DNA of 64,000 nucleotides, taken from assembly GCA_009917695.1 (NCBI GenBank), contig JAACJG010000012.1:1-64000 (forward strand). The letters are read 5' to 3'. Positions 8,488 to 16,307 of this stretch are shown one piece after another (the first letter of the stretch is position 1; each line of letters starts with the position of its first letter). A program made the translations under genes and the position numbers. The notes under the pieces are model-generated. The model ran no database searches. It was given only the letters and a program-made list of their open reading frames with translations, and was not told the origin of the DNA. The DNA is from Candidatus Rifleibacterium amylolyticum (GTDB taxonomy: Bacteria; Muiribacteriota; Ozemobacteria; Ozemobacterales; Ozemobacteraceae).

Positions 8488-9249
8488 GTGCGTTATTCGG
8501 CTTACGGTAATACGCATGTAGGAAAGGTCCGAGATCATAACGAGGATTCTTTTTTCGTTTCGGATGAAGGCGGATTTTTCATCGTAGCTGACGGCATGGG
8601 AGGCCTTGCCGCCGGCGAAGTCGCATCGAAAATAGCTAAAGATACTATTTCGAAGGCGCTGAAAAAGACTGGCGACTCAGCAACGCCTTTTGACAGAGTT
8701 TTACGCGAGGCTATTGAAGAAGCCAATGCCCGCGTCAGAGAAGCTCTGGTTGAAAATCCCTCCGCGAGAGGCATGGGCAGCACCTGTGTCGTGCTGGCTT
8801 TTAAAGACGGCGATTTTTATATTGCTTATGTTGGCGACAGCAGAATTTATCTGTTCCGCAACAACCATCTCAAGCAGATCACCCGCGATCATTCTTATGT
8901 TGAAGAATTGTTTCTACGCGGTCTGATTAGTGCGGAAGAAAAAGTCGACCATCCTTACAAGAGTTCAATTACCAGATATATTGGACATGCTGAAAAGATA
9001 GAAGTGGACATTACTTCAGGGCCATTGTCGAACGATGATGTTTTCCTGCTTTGCTCAGATGGTCTGACCGGAGAGGTTCCTGACAATCTTATAGAAGAGG
9101 TTCTCAAAACTACTCCCGATATCAAAGACGGTGTAGATAAGCTGATCGCGATGGCTCTCGAACATGGCGGCAATGACAATATAAGCGTCATTGCGGTCAA
9201 GGTCGAAAAGAAGAAGCCAGGATTCTTTAAAAAGCTCTTCAACTGGTAA
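8488..9249 (+). CDS. PP2C-family Ser/Thr protein phosphatase
   Basis: A 253-residue metal-dependent phosphatase of the PrpC/Stp type. Metal-binding and signature motifs are in the expected order: RDHNEDS near 15, ADGMGG near 35, GSTCV near 94, GDSR near 112, SDGLTGEV near 190 and GGNDNISV near 230. The length is that of a bare catalytic domain with no membrane segment. It begins with GTG at 8488, with GGAGG only four bases upstream, 12 bases after the kinase stop. It almost certainly reverses the action of the adjacent kinase, as in other bacterial kinase/phosphatase operons. The C-terminus is basic. Confidence 0.93.
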   Translation: MRYSAYGNTHVGKVRDHNEDSFFVSDEGGFFIVADGMGGLAAGEVASKIAKDTISKALKKTGDSATPFDRVLREAIEEANARVREALVENPSARGMGSTCVVLAFKDGDFYIAYVGDSRIYLFRNNHLKQITRDHSYVEELFLRGLISAEEKVDHPYKSSITRYIGHAEKIEVDITSGPLSNDDVFLLCSDGLTGEVPDNLIEEVLKTTPDIKDGVDKLIAMALEHGGNDNISVIAVKVEKKKPGFFKKLFNW

Positions 9250-9292
9250 CAATCAGTCACCAGTAAAAAGAGCCTGCGCTTTTGCAGAAAGT

Positions 9293-10510
9293 TCAGTTCA
9301 GCCCGAATACTTCCTTGATCAGCGAGAACATGTTCCAGGTGCCTTTTTCAAATTCTTCGCCGGTTAGAGTTGCGCACAGCTTTTTCATTGCCATCAGAAC
9401 ATCTGAACCTTCGCTGGTCTTTGATAAGACGAAAGGAATGCCTTTGTTAACCGATGGGACTACGATATTCCCTTCGCTGGGAATGAAATGACTGATGGCA
9501 TAGCGCAGTGATTTCTCTACCTTGGCGGGTTCCAGCCCCATTGATTTAAAGGCGCGATTCAGCACAACCTTGATTTTGTCGCGCGGAATTTTTATGCGTT
9601 GCAGCAGGTCGAGCAGCAATTTTGTATTTTTGATGAAAGTCAGTTCCATGGTCATCATCAACATGATCAGGTCGCTGATTTCCAGAATCTTGAGCTCAAG
9701 TTCTGAGAGCTGGTTGTGCGTATCTATAATAACAAAATCATAATTAGCTCTGAGAATATCAACTATATGCTCGACCAGCATCGGTTTTATCGTTTCAGCC
9801 AGTTCTGGCATCGGTGGTGGCAGCAATACCTTGAGGCCACTGGGGTGGGAAGTCAATTCCTTCTCGATGTGTGCCAGCTTGATTGGCGGCCTTTCGGTAA
9901 CCAGCTTGTGAATGTGATTATCAGAAGGCAGCCCGAGTAGAATAGCCTGATCGCCAAAAGCCAGGTTCATGTCGAGCAGCACAACTTTCTTTTTCCAGTA
10001 GCGTGCGAGCATTACGGCAGTGTTTGCTGCGATAACCGATTTGCCGGCGCCGCCTTTGACGTTGAAAAAGGTTATTACCTTGCCGGCCTGCGTCTTGCTC
10101 ATACCCTCTTCCAGCAGTTGTGGAGCCCGGCGGGTGTAAAGGTCGCGAGACTCTTTGGCAAAGCCGGGGTAGAGGCCGATCAGGCGCAGAAACTCATTTT
10201 TAGGAAGATACATCAGGTGAAATTCCTGATAACCTACCAGAGTGGCCAGCGAAGGAGTGCCGTTGAGTATCTCGACTTCTCCGTATGTGTCGCCAGGATC
10301 GAGATTGAAGAGGGTGTTTTTGCGCTGGCGATAGGTTTTGGTGACTGTCAGCTGCCCCTCTACAACAAATATGAGTTCATCTAGCGCTTCTTTTTCTTTG
10401 ATTATGACGGTGCCGGATGCGTATTTCTTGAAACGGCAGACCTTTTTCAGCTTCTCAATTTCTCGTGACGGAAGTGTGCTGAAGAATGGAAAAATCTTGA
10501 AATCAATCAT
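9293..10510 (-). CDS. cNMP-binding domain fused to a MinD/CpaE-like ATPase
   Basis: A 405-residue protein with a Crp-type cyclic-nucleotide-binding beta-roll at about residues 8-125 and no helix-turn-helix. A ParA/MinD ATPase domain follows at about 143-390. The Walker A is canonical, KGGAGKS at 152-158, and a Walker B-like LLDMNLAFGD lies near 183. It mirrors the FHA-headed gene in layout but has an intact nucleotide site. It is convergent with the kinase operon. Whether the roll binds cAMP, c-di-GMP or nothing is unknown, because the usual cAMP-contacting Arg context is not clear. The family suggests positioning of a complex at the membrane or pole, and the C-terminal helix is amphipathic. 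Confidence 0.85.
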   Translation of the reverse strand: MIDFKIFPFFSTLPSREIEKLKKVCRFKKYASGTVIIKEKEALDELIFVVEGQLTVTKTYRQRKNTLFNLDPGDTYGEVEILNGTPSLATLVGYQEFHLMYLPKNEFLRLIGLYPGFAKESRDLYTRRAPQLLEEGMSKTQAGKVITFFNVKGGAGKSVIAANTAVMLARYWKKKVVLLDMNLAFGDQAILLGLPSDNHIHKLVTERPPIKLAHIEKELTSHPSGLKVLLPPPMPELAETIKPMLVEHIVDILRANYDFVIIDTHNQLSELELKILEISDLIMLMMTMELTFIKNTKLLLDLLQRIKIPRDKIKVVLNRAFKSMGLEPAKVEKSLRYAISHFIPSEGNIVVPSVNKGIPFVLSKTSEGSDVLMAMKKLCATLTGEEFEKGTWNMFSLIKEVFGLN

Positions 10511-10583
10511 AGTGTTCTCACTTCATCAGGTATGTTTAATTTACTTACTGAGAAGAAAATACTTGTAAACGTAGAATTTTGCA

Positions 10584-10601
10584 AGAAAAGTAAACTTTTC
10601 T
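10584..10601. promoter_or_regulatory. Perfect inverted repeat in the divergent promoter region of the cNMP-MinD and SH3b genes
   Basis: AGAAAAGT-AA-ACTTTTCT is an exact 8-bp inverted repeat with a 2-base centre. It lies in an AT-rich gap of about 138 bases between divergent genes, just upstream of a possible -10 (TAAACT at 10614). It could be an operator. No terminator function is likely, as it is followed by A and not T on the plus strand. Confidence 0.3.
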
Positions 10602-10648
10602 AAAAAAATAGGGTAAACTAAAAATACATGTGTGAAGGGGGCCCTAAG

Positions 10649-11893
10649 ATGAACTTCTCTGCCAAAACCTTTATATTGCTGACTATGATACTGATGTGCG
10701 GGTTGCTGACGGCTGGTCAGAGCCCTTTCAGCTCAGACAAGGTCAGTGTGTCAGGATATGGCGATACATCTGGAGCAAGCCAGGCTCTATCGCCGGTTGT
10801 CGATGGCAAAAAAGAATCCGGAACCGTAGTCGTCGACGGCAGCCTGAATATTAGAAACAAGCCATGGGGTGACATCACCGGAAATCTCAAGAATGGTGCG
10901 AAAGTTACCATTATCGGTTCTCTTGGCGATTGGTACAAGGTTTCTGTTAACGGCAAAACAGCTTACGTGCACTCTGCTTACGTTAAGCGGCAGGGTGAAG
11001 GCGCCAAGTCATTTCCCAGCAGTGGCCGGGTTAACGCCAAAATCGGTCTCAATGTGCGCCGCGTTCCAAATGGTGACAAGGTTGGTGCCCTCAAATACAA
11101 TAGCAGCGTCACCATTCTTGGCGTAATTGGTGACTGGTACAAAATCAAATGGGGCAATAACGAAGCTTTCGTTCACAAGAATTACATCACTCCGACTTCA
11201 TCTTCGGCTCCTGTTGCTGCCACTCCATCTGATGGTGTACAGAAGCTTGATTTTACCGGCTATGTTACTGCTTCAGCGCTCAACGTCAGAAAATCGCCCT
11301 GGGGCGCAATTGACGGCACTCTTCCCAATGGTATCGCGGTTAAAGTCACCGGCAAAAAAGACGACTGGTATCGAATAGATTACAACGGCAAAATCAGATA
11401 CGTTCACAGCAAATATATTTCCAAAAGCAAGCCTGCAACCTCTTCTCCTGGCACTTCAACTCCTCCGGTTGCCGCAGGCAATCTACAGAAACGTATCGTG
11501 ACCGAAGCGCGCAGACTCATCGGCAGTACGGCCTTCAGAACCGCCGACGTTGGCTATGGCAATCTTGCCTGTGCCAAGGTCGTTACTACTGCTCTCAAGA
11601 ACGCCGGTGCTCTGAGTAAAGTTCATCTCAACGTGAGATCAACCGTTGCCGACCTCAAGTCGAAGGGATGGAAAGAAGTAAGAGTGCCACCTTTCAGAGA
11701 AGGCGATGTTATCACCTGGAAAACGTATGATTACACCGGTGACGGAGTTAAAGACCCAGACACCCACGTAGGTATTATGGTTAAAGAAGGCAACAGCTAT
11801 ATGGCAATGAACAATTCCTCGCGATTGCGCACGCCAAGGCTGGCTGATCCTTATTCTATCGGCCCGATCACCAGAGTTCTGAGAAAGGTTTGA
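10649..11893 (+). CDS. Exported protein with three SH3b domains and a C-terminal NlpC/P60-like or CHAP-like peptidase domain
   Basis: A 414-residue secreted protein. A signal peptide covers about residues 1-24. Three bacterial SH3 domains follow, each with an LN[IV]R core and DWYK/DWYR, at about 55-112, 122-180 and 202-262, joined by Ser/Pro-rich linkers. The C-terminal 140 residues contain YGNLACAKVV, with a candidate catalytic Cys, and DTHVGIMV, with a candidate His. This is the layout of cysteine peptidoglycan hydrolases. It probably binds and trims cell wall. The ATG at 10649 is preferred over 10628 because GAAGGGGG precedes it. It heads a run of three exported-protein genes. Confidence 0.8.
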   Translation: MNFSAKTFILLTMILMCGLLTAGQSPFSSDKVSVSGYGDTSGASQALSPVVDGKKESGTVVVDGSLNIRNKPWGDITGNLKNGAKVTIIGSLGDWYKVSVNGKTAYVHSAYVKRQGEGAKSFPSSGRVNAKIGLNVRRVPNGDKVGALKYNSSVTILGVIGDWYKIKWGNNEAFVHKNYITPTSSSAPVAATPSDGVQKLDFTGYVTASALNVRKSPWGAIDGTLPNGIAVKVTGKKDDWYRIDYNGKIRYVHSKYISKSKPATSSPGTSTPPVAAGNLQKRIVTEARRLIGSTAFRTADVGYGNLACAKVVTTALKNAGALSKVHLNVRSTVADLKSKGWKEVRVPPFREGDVITWKTYDYTGDGVKDPDTHVGIMVKEGNSYMAMNNSSRLRTPRLADPYSIGPITRVLRKV

Positions 11894-11899
11894 TACCAG

Positions 11900-12865
11900 A
11901 TGAGTCGTAGTAAGTTCTTAGCTTCTTTTGTAGCATGTTTTCTTGCCATAACCGTTATGACAAGCGCCCAACAATGGAACCTGGCGTATGGCAGTGGTCG
12001 CGATCAGGTAGCATTCTATAATGCAACCAGTCCGGGCTTCAGCGAAGATGCTCCTTATGGCCCGATGGCTTTCAGAGTGGTTAAAGATCAGCTCTGGGTG
12101 CTTGATTCGATCGGTGGTCGGCTTCTTGCTCTCGACAGCAAAAGCGCTGTAAAGAAAGAGATCAGGATTGCCGATCTGCCCGAAAACGTTCTCCTCGAAG
12201 ATTTTGCGCTGGTCGCAGGAGCGTCTGGCAACCTTGAGACCGCATGGGTTGCCGACGCATCCGACTGCAGTATACGCAAAATTTCATTGGCAAACGGCCG
12301 CGGCCTCGTAAAAATGTGCGGCAACGGTAATGAAAGCGGCAGATTTCTGCAGATAAGCCAGCTCGAGACTGACCGTGGCGGCCGCCTGTATGTCGGCGAC
12401 ATAGGTCGCCAGATTGTGGCCGTATTTACCCCTTATGGTGAATTGATAAGAGAAATGCCCTGCCAGCGCAGTGGTTTTGCCATAGATGCTGCCGGCAATA
12501 TGCACCAACTCGACTATCACGAAAAATATGGTTACATACACCGTGTTTACTCGCATCAAGGGCAGTTGCTCAGATTTCTTCATCTCGGCATGCACCAGTT
12601 TCAGAACCCTAAAATCAGGGGAATAAATGAGCGGGGCAGCCTGCTGGTTTCGTTTGTGCCCGAAAACGGCTTCGAGGGAAAGCTGAAGCTTTTTGAATTC
12701 GCTGATGATGCCTCTGTCCTGCGGCGGGGCGAACTGCCTCCAGTTAGATCGATGAACAGATTTGTGTCCCTGTCTGACCAGCAGCTGTGGCTGGCCGAGG
12801 CAGATTTTGCCGCGGCTCCTGCCGGGCAGTTCAAGGTAAAGAGTCTCGACTGGGATGTTAAGTGA
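11900..12865 (+). CDS. Exported beta-propeller-like protein, family unknown
   Basis: A 321-residue protein with a signal peptide (about residues 1-23, ending at a T-S-A). The rest has short strands separated by turns such as DQLWVLDS, GRLLALDS and GRLYVGDI, spaced like NHL/propeller blades. No catalytic motif is seen. It starts 6 bases after the SH3b hydrolase gene and its stop overlaps the next ATG as TGATG, so the three genes look like one operon. The similar fold of the next gene suggests the two products are a pair acting outside the cytoplasm. The function is unknown. Confidence 0.75.
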   Translation: MSRSKFLASFVACFLAITVMTSAQQWNLAYGSGRDQVAFYNATSPGFSEDAPYGPMAFRVVKDQLWVLDSIGGRLLALDSKSAVKKEIRIADLPENVLLEDFALVAGASGNLETAWVADASDCSIRKISLANGRGLVKMCGNGNESGRFLQISQLETDRGGRLYVGDIGRQIVAVFTPYGELIREMPCQRSGFAIDAAGNMHQLDYHEKYGYIHRVYSHQGQLLRFLHLGMHQFQNPKIRGINERGSLLVSFVPENGFEGKLKLFEFADDASVLRRGELPPVRSMNRFVSLSDQQLWLAEADFAAAPAGQFKVKSLDWDVK

Positions 12866-13701
12866 TGAAAAATAAAATATTTGCGGCGATATCTCTGATT
12901 GTATGTCTTCTTTTCATGACGAATTATGCTGGTGCACAGACTCAGGTCGATGCAGAACAGCTTTTCAAGGTGCCTTTGCCTGCCGATTCAGGTATTCTCG
13001 GCATGCGCGTTTCTGGCAGCAAGGTCTTTGTGGTTAACACTGGCGGTCGTTTTGTCAGATACGATCTTGAAACCCGCGAAGCACTCAATGGCCGTGCGCC
13101 TGCCGACAAAGTGCTTGATTTCGACGTGGTGCTTGGCCAGCTGGTTTATCTCGACGGCGAGGGTAAAGTAGGGGGGCGCGTTCGCCCGACCTGGCCCGAT
13201 CAAAGCTACTCTGCCTGCAGAATAGATGTGAGCACAGAAGGGCTGATTCTCTCTGGCGGAGTCAGGGCAGTATTTCTCGAAAAGAATGCTACAGAAGCGT
13301 TTTTTATCGATGATCTGGCCATGGTTCGGCCGATTGACAACGGTTATCTCTGGTCAGTGCAGATGCGCGGACGGCTGGGCCGCTGGAGCGCCGATCTCTA
13401 CGATTCTTACGGCAACCTGATGCACGAAGTATATGAGTTCTCTGATGAGTTCGCTCCATCCGGTCTCGAAATCGGCCCGATTGGCCCGGAAGGTGAACTG
13501 CTGGTGTCGGCTCTCGAAAACAATGTGCGCAAACTGGCGCTCATCGCCAGCAACGGCTATATGTTCTGGAAAATGGATGGCCCGCCGAAAAGGTTTCCGC
13601 GCGATATCGCTTTTGACAGCCAGGGAAACATGCTTGTTCTCGAAGTAACTAACAACGAAGTCTGGCTGTCACGCTGGAAACTGACTCATCCAGAAGGCTG
13701 A
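12865..13701 (+). CDS. Second exported propeller-like protein, family unknown
   Basis: A 278-residue protein with a signal peptide (about 1-24, ending AGA). Repeated beta-strand segments such as KVFVVNT, QLVYLDG and NMLVLEV occur. It looks like a shortened, diverged relative of the preceding gene product, but identity is too low to judge by eye. The ATG at 12865 shares one base with the previous stop. A GTG three bases earlier is possible. The operon ends here, convergent with the NamZ-like gene 18 bases away. Confidence 0.72.
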   Translation: MKNKIFAAISLIVCLLFMTNYAGAQTQVDAEQLFKVPLPADSGILGMRVSGSKVFVVNTGGRFVRYDLETREALNGRAPADKVLDFDVVLGQLVYLDGEGKVGGRVRPTWPDQSYSACRIDVSTEGLILSGGVRAVFLEKNATEAFFIDDLAMVRPIDNGYLWSVQMRGRLGRWSADLYDSYGNLMHEVYEFSDEFAPSGLEIGPIGPEGELLVSALENNVRKLALIASNGYMFWKMDGPPKRFPRDIAFDSQGNMLVLEVTNNEVWLSRWKLTHPEG

Positions 13702-13719
13702 GTCTCTGCTGGCATTTGT

Positions 13720-14877
13720 TCAATCGCGCCGGTAGAGGAAAAATCGCTGGCGTTGCCCTGCAAATTCCTTGCAGCCATCGCTGCTGTTTTCTATGATTAT
13801 ATTGGGCTTATCGCCAGAGATAAGCCCTTTTCTTATGCGGTCGGTTCCGGCAAGATAATCGATGAATGGATGTTCCAGTCCAGGCCGGCCGGTGAATTCC
13901 AATACTCCCGGGTGTGACTGCGCCAGCGACCACAGCGCTGCAACGCCGGTATAAACCGCATCATCAATCGGGTGTTCGCTGCTCAGCCTTATGCCAAAGC
14001 AGGTTTCGCCCGTGAATTTGCTGAATGTCGGAACAAAACTGCAGGTGGTTGCCGAAACCTTGTCTGACAGCAAAGGTTTGATGCATTCAAGCCATTTGTC
14101 GGCATTTATGAATGGTGCGCCAAGATTGCGGAAAGGGTGATCGCTGCCGCGTCCTTCTGAGATGTTGGTGCCTTCGAAGAGACAGGTGCCCGGGTACATG
14201 AGCGCAGTAGCAACATCGGGCATGCTTGGCGAAGGCTTGAACCATGGAAAATTGAGTTCGTCGAACTCTGTCGGGCAACGGTAGTCTTCACAACAGACAA
14301 CCGACAGTTCATTATTCATACCGTTTCTGGCATGCCACCATTTCGCCAGTTCTCCGGGAGTCAACCCATAGCGAAGGGCTATCGGCAGGTGTCCCACAAA
14401 CGAAGTGAATTCCGGCTCAAGCATCGGCCCTTCAACCGTACGGCCGCCCATTACATCGGGGCGATCGAGAATGATAACCGGGAGACCGACTTCGCTGGCG
14501 GCATCGAGAATGTTGCGCAGCGTCGATATGTAGGTGTAGAAGCGAACTCCGAGATCCTGTATGTCATAGATCAGCAGGTCGATGTCGTTGAGAAGTTCCC
14601 TGTCGGGCTTTTTGTTCGGGCCATAGAGACTGATAATCTCTACTCCGAGGTCACTTTCTCGACTGTCAGCGACATGTTCGCCGTCGGGAGCATCAGATGT
14701 AAAGCCATGTTCAGGCGTGAATATTCTTGTCAGTTGATAATTGCTGCTTGCGGCAAGCAGGTTGACGAGATGGCGGCCGTTGCGGTTGCGTCCGGTAAAG
14801 TTGGTTACGGCAGCAACTCGTCGCGATCCCCTGGTTGAGGGATTTTCAAAAAATACTTCGATTCCTGGCTTAAACAT
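13720..14877 (-). CDS. DUF1343 protein, exo-beta-N-acetylmuramidase NamZ-like
   Basis: A 385-residue DUF1343 (YbbC/NamZ) family protein. Members of this family, such as Bacillus subtilis NamZ, remove N-acetylmuramic acid from the non-reducing end of peptidoglycan fragments. Family hallmarks visible here are TPEHGF near residue 53, YDIQDLGVRFYTY near 104, ILDRPD near 135 and EGTNISEGRGSDHPF near 230. There is no signal peptide, so this copy would act in the cytoplasm on imported muropeptides. The start overlaps the last 8 bases of folC, so the two are co-translated. Confidence 0.85.
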   Translation of the reverse strand: MFKPGIEVFFENPSTRGSRRVAAVTNFTGRNRNGRHLVNLLAASSNYQLTRIFTPEHGFTSDAPDGEHVADSRESDLGVEIISLYGPNKKPDRELLNDIDLLIYDIQDLGVRFYTYISTLRNILDAASEVGLPVIILDRPDVMGGRTVEGPMLEPEFTSFVGHLPIALRYGLTPGELAKWWHARNGMNNELSVVCCEDYRCPTEFDELNFPWFKPSPSMPDVATALMYPGTCLFEGTNISEGRGSDHPFRNLGAPFINADKWLECIKPLLSDKVSATTCSFVPTFSKFTGETCFGIRLSSEHPIDDAVYTGVAALWSLAQSHPGVLEFTGRPGLEHPFIDYLAGTDRIRKGLISGDKPNIIIENSSDGCKEFAGQRQRFFLYRRD

Positions 14878-16147
14878 TTTTGTCGAACATCCGCAGTGCT
14901 TCAGAAATTAGATACAGTGAGCCGGTTATCAGCAGAGTGCCCGCATCTTTCTTACAGAATTCGCTGGCTGCATCGAGCTTGTCGAACCATTGCCAGCCTT
15001 GTGGGGCGAGTATTTCGGCAAATTCTTCGCGGGTCAGGGCGCGATTGCACCTGGGCGGGACAAAACACAGATGATTGCCAAAACGGGCAAGTTTTTCTCC
15101 CATTTCTCTGAGCGGTTTGTCCTGTAACGCGCCAAATATTATGTTAAGGGGGCGGGTTGGCGGAAATTTTTCGAGATAACTGGCAAGAGTTTCAATACCC
15201 TCGGCATTGTGGGCTCCATCGAGCAGTATCGGCGGTTCGCCGGCAATCCATTGCAGGCGGCCTGGCCAGCGGGCTTTACCAATGCCTTCAGCCACTGCGC
15301 TCGCTGGAATATCGAACCCGTTTTTGCGCAGCTGTTCAATAAGCGCAAGCGTGATGGCGAGGTTGTCAAGCTGATGATCTCCCGGAAGTGCCAGAAAAAC
15401 TGGTTCGGATATCTCGGGGATTTTCAGTAAATGGCCATCAGCGCGGCTTTCGATTAAATCGAAATAATCCTGTTGCCGGCACTTGATAAGAGGGCTCTGG
15501 TTTTCTTTGCAGACGCGCTCGAACTCAATCAGCACCTCTGGCTCCTTTTCGCCGGTGATCAGCGGTCGCTTTTTTCTGACAATTCCCAGCTTTTCGCGAG
15601 CTATCGCTATTTTTCCGGTGCCGAGGTATTCCTGATGATCGGTGCCTATATTGGTTATTACTGATATTTCAGGGTTCGTTGCGTTAGTCGCGTCGTAGCG
15701 GCCGCCCAGACCGACTTCGATGATTGCCAGATCAAGGTCGTTTTCGCGGAAAGCCCAGAAGGCAAGGCCGGCGACCGTCTCAAAAAAGCTGGCGGCGCCG
15801 AGCGAAGACTCTTTGTCCAGTATTTTGCAGACTTCCTGCATCTTTTTTACACCATTGATCCAGTATTTGTCGGCGAGAGGGCGACCCGAAATTTTTGTTC
15901 TCTCACGAATATCGACAAGGTGCGGAGAAGTCAGACTGCCAGTGACGTATTCAGGGCAGCATGCCATGATCGACTCGGTCACTGCCGTTACCGAGCCTTT
16001 GCCATTGGTGCCGCCGATAAGAACGCAGGCGTAATCACGCTGTGGGTTGTCAAGCTCTTCGAGAATGAATTTGATGCGGTCAAGGCCGTAGGGGCCAGTG
16101 CGTACTCCCCGTTGAAACAGCCAGGCAACAGCTTCTGATATTTTCAT
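14870..16147 (-). CDS. folC: Bifunctional folylpolyglutamate synthase / dihydrofolate synthase
   Basis: A 425-residue Mur-ligase-family enzyme that adds glutamate to folates and, in many bacteria, makes dihydrofolate from dihydropteroate. The ATP loop GTNGKGSVTA is near residue 46. It is followed by SPHLVDIRERTKI near 74 and by GLGGRYDATNA near 145. The C-terminal domain has LLDGAHN near 310. The ATG at 16147 is chosen because the family begins a few residues before the YGLDRI segment; a longer frame to 16213 adds 22 residues that look unrelated. It is co-directional and overlapping with the NamZ-like gene. Confidence 0.92.
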   Translation of the reverse strand: MKISEAVAWLFQRGVRTGPYGLDRIKFILEELDNPQRDYACVLIGGTNGKGSVTAVTESIMACCPEYVTGSLTSPHLVDIRERTKISGRPLADKYWINGVKKMQEVCKILDKESSLGAASFFETVAGLAFWAFRENDLDLAIIEVGLGGRYDATNATNPEISVITNIGTDHQEYLGTGKIAIAREKLGIVRKKRPLITGEKEPEVLIEFERVCKENQSPLIKCRQQDYFDLIESRADGHLLKIPEISEPVFLALPGDHQLDNLAITLALIEQLRKNGFDIPASAVAEGIGKARWPGRLQWIAGEPPILLDGAHNAEGIETLASYLEKFPPTRPLNIIFGALQDKPLREMGEKLARFGNHLCFVPPRCNRALTREEFAEILAPQGWQWFDKLDAASEFCKKDAGTLLITGSLYLISEALRMFDKNV

Positions 16148-16256
16148 GATAGATTTCCGTAATATGTCTTTTTTGTGCTGATAGTGCGTGCCGACACAAT
16201 ATAGCAGAAGCACTGCTGCAAAAAAAGAGATTTGTTGTTGAATCTTATTCGAACCC

Positions 16257-16286
16257 TTGAAAGTGCCGATGAACTTAGTGTACTCT
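16257..16286 (+). promoter_or_regulatory. Possible promoter of the PBP1A gene
   Basis: TTGAAA at 16257 and TACTCT at 16281 are spaced by 18 bases. The -10 is imperfect. It is the best pair in the 160-base divergent gap between folC and the PBP gene. Confidence 0.3.
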
Positions 16287-16307
16287 GTTAACAGGATGGT
16301 GTATTAA

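Noticed and set aside
9250-9292. Weak GC-poor stem between the PP2C and cNMP-MinD genes as a bidirectional terminator
   Set aside because: Only about six pairs with a wobble; not strong enough to call.
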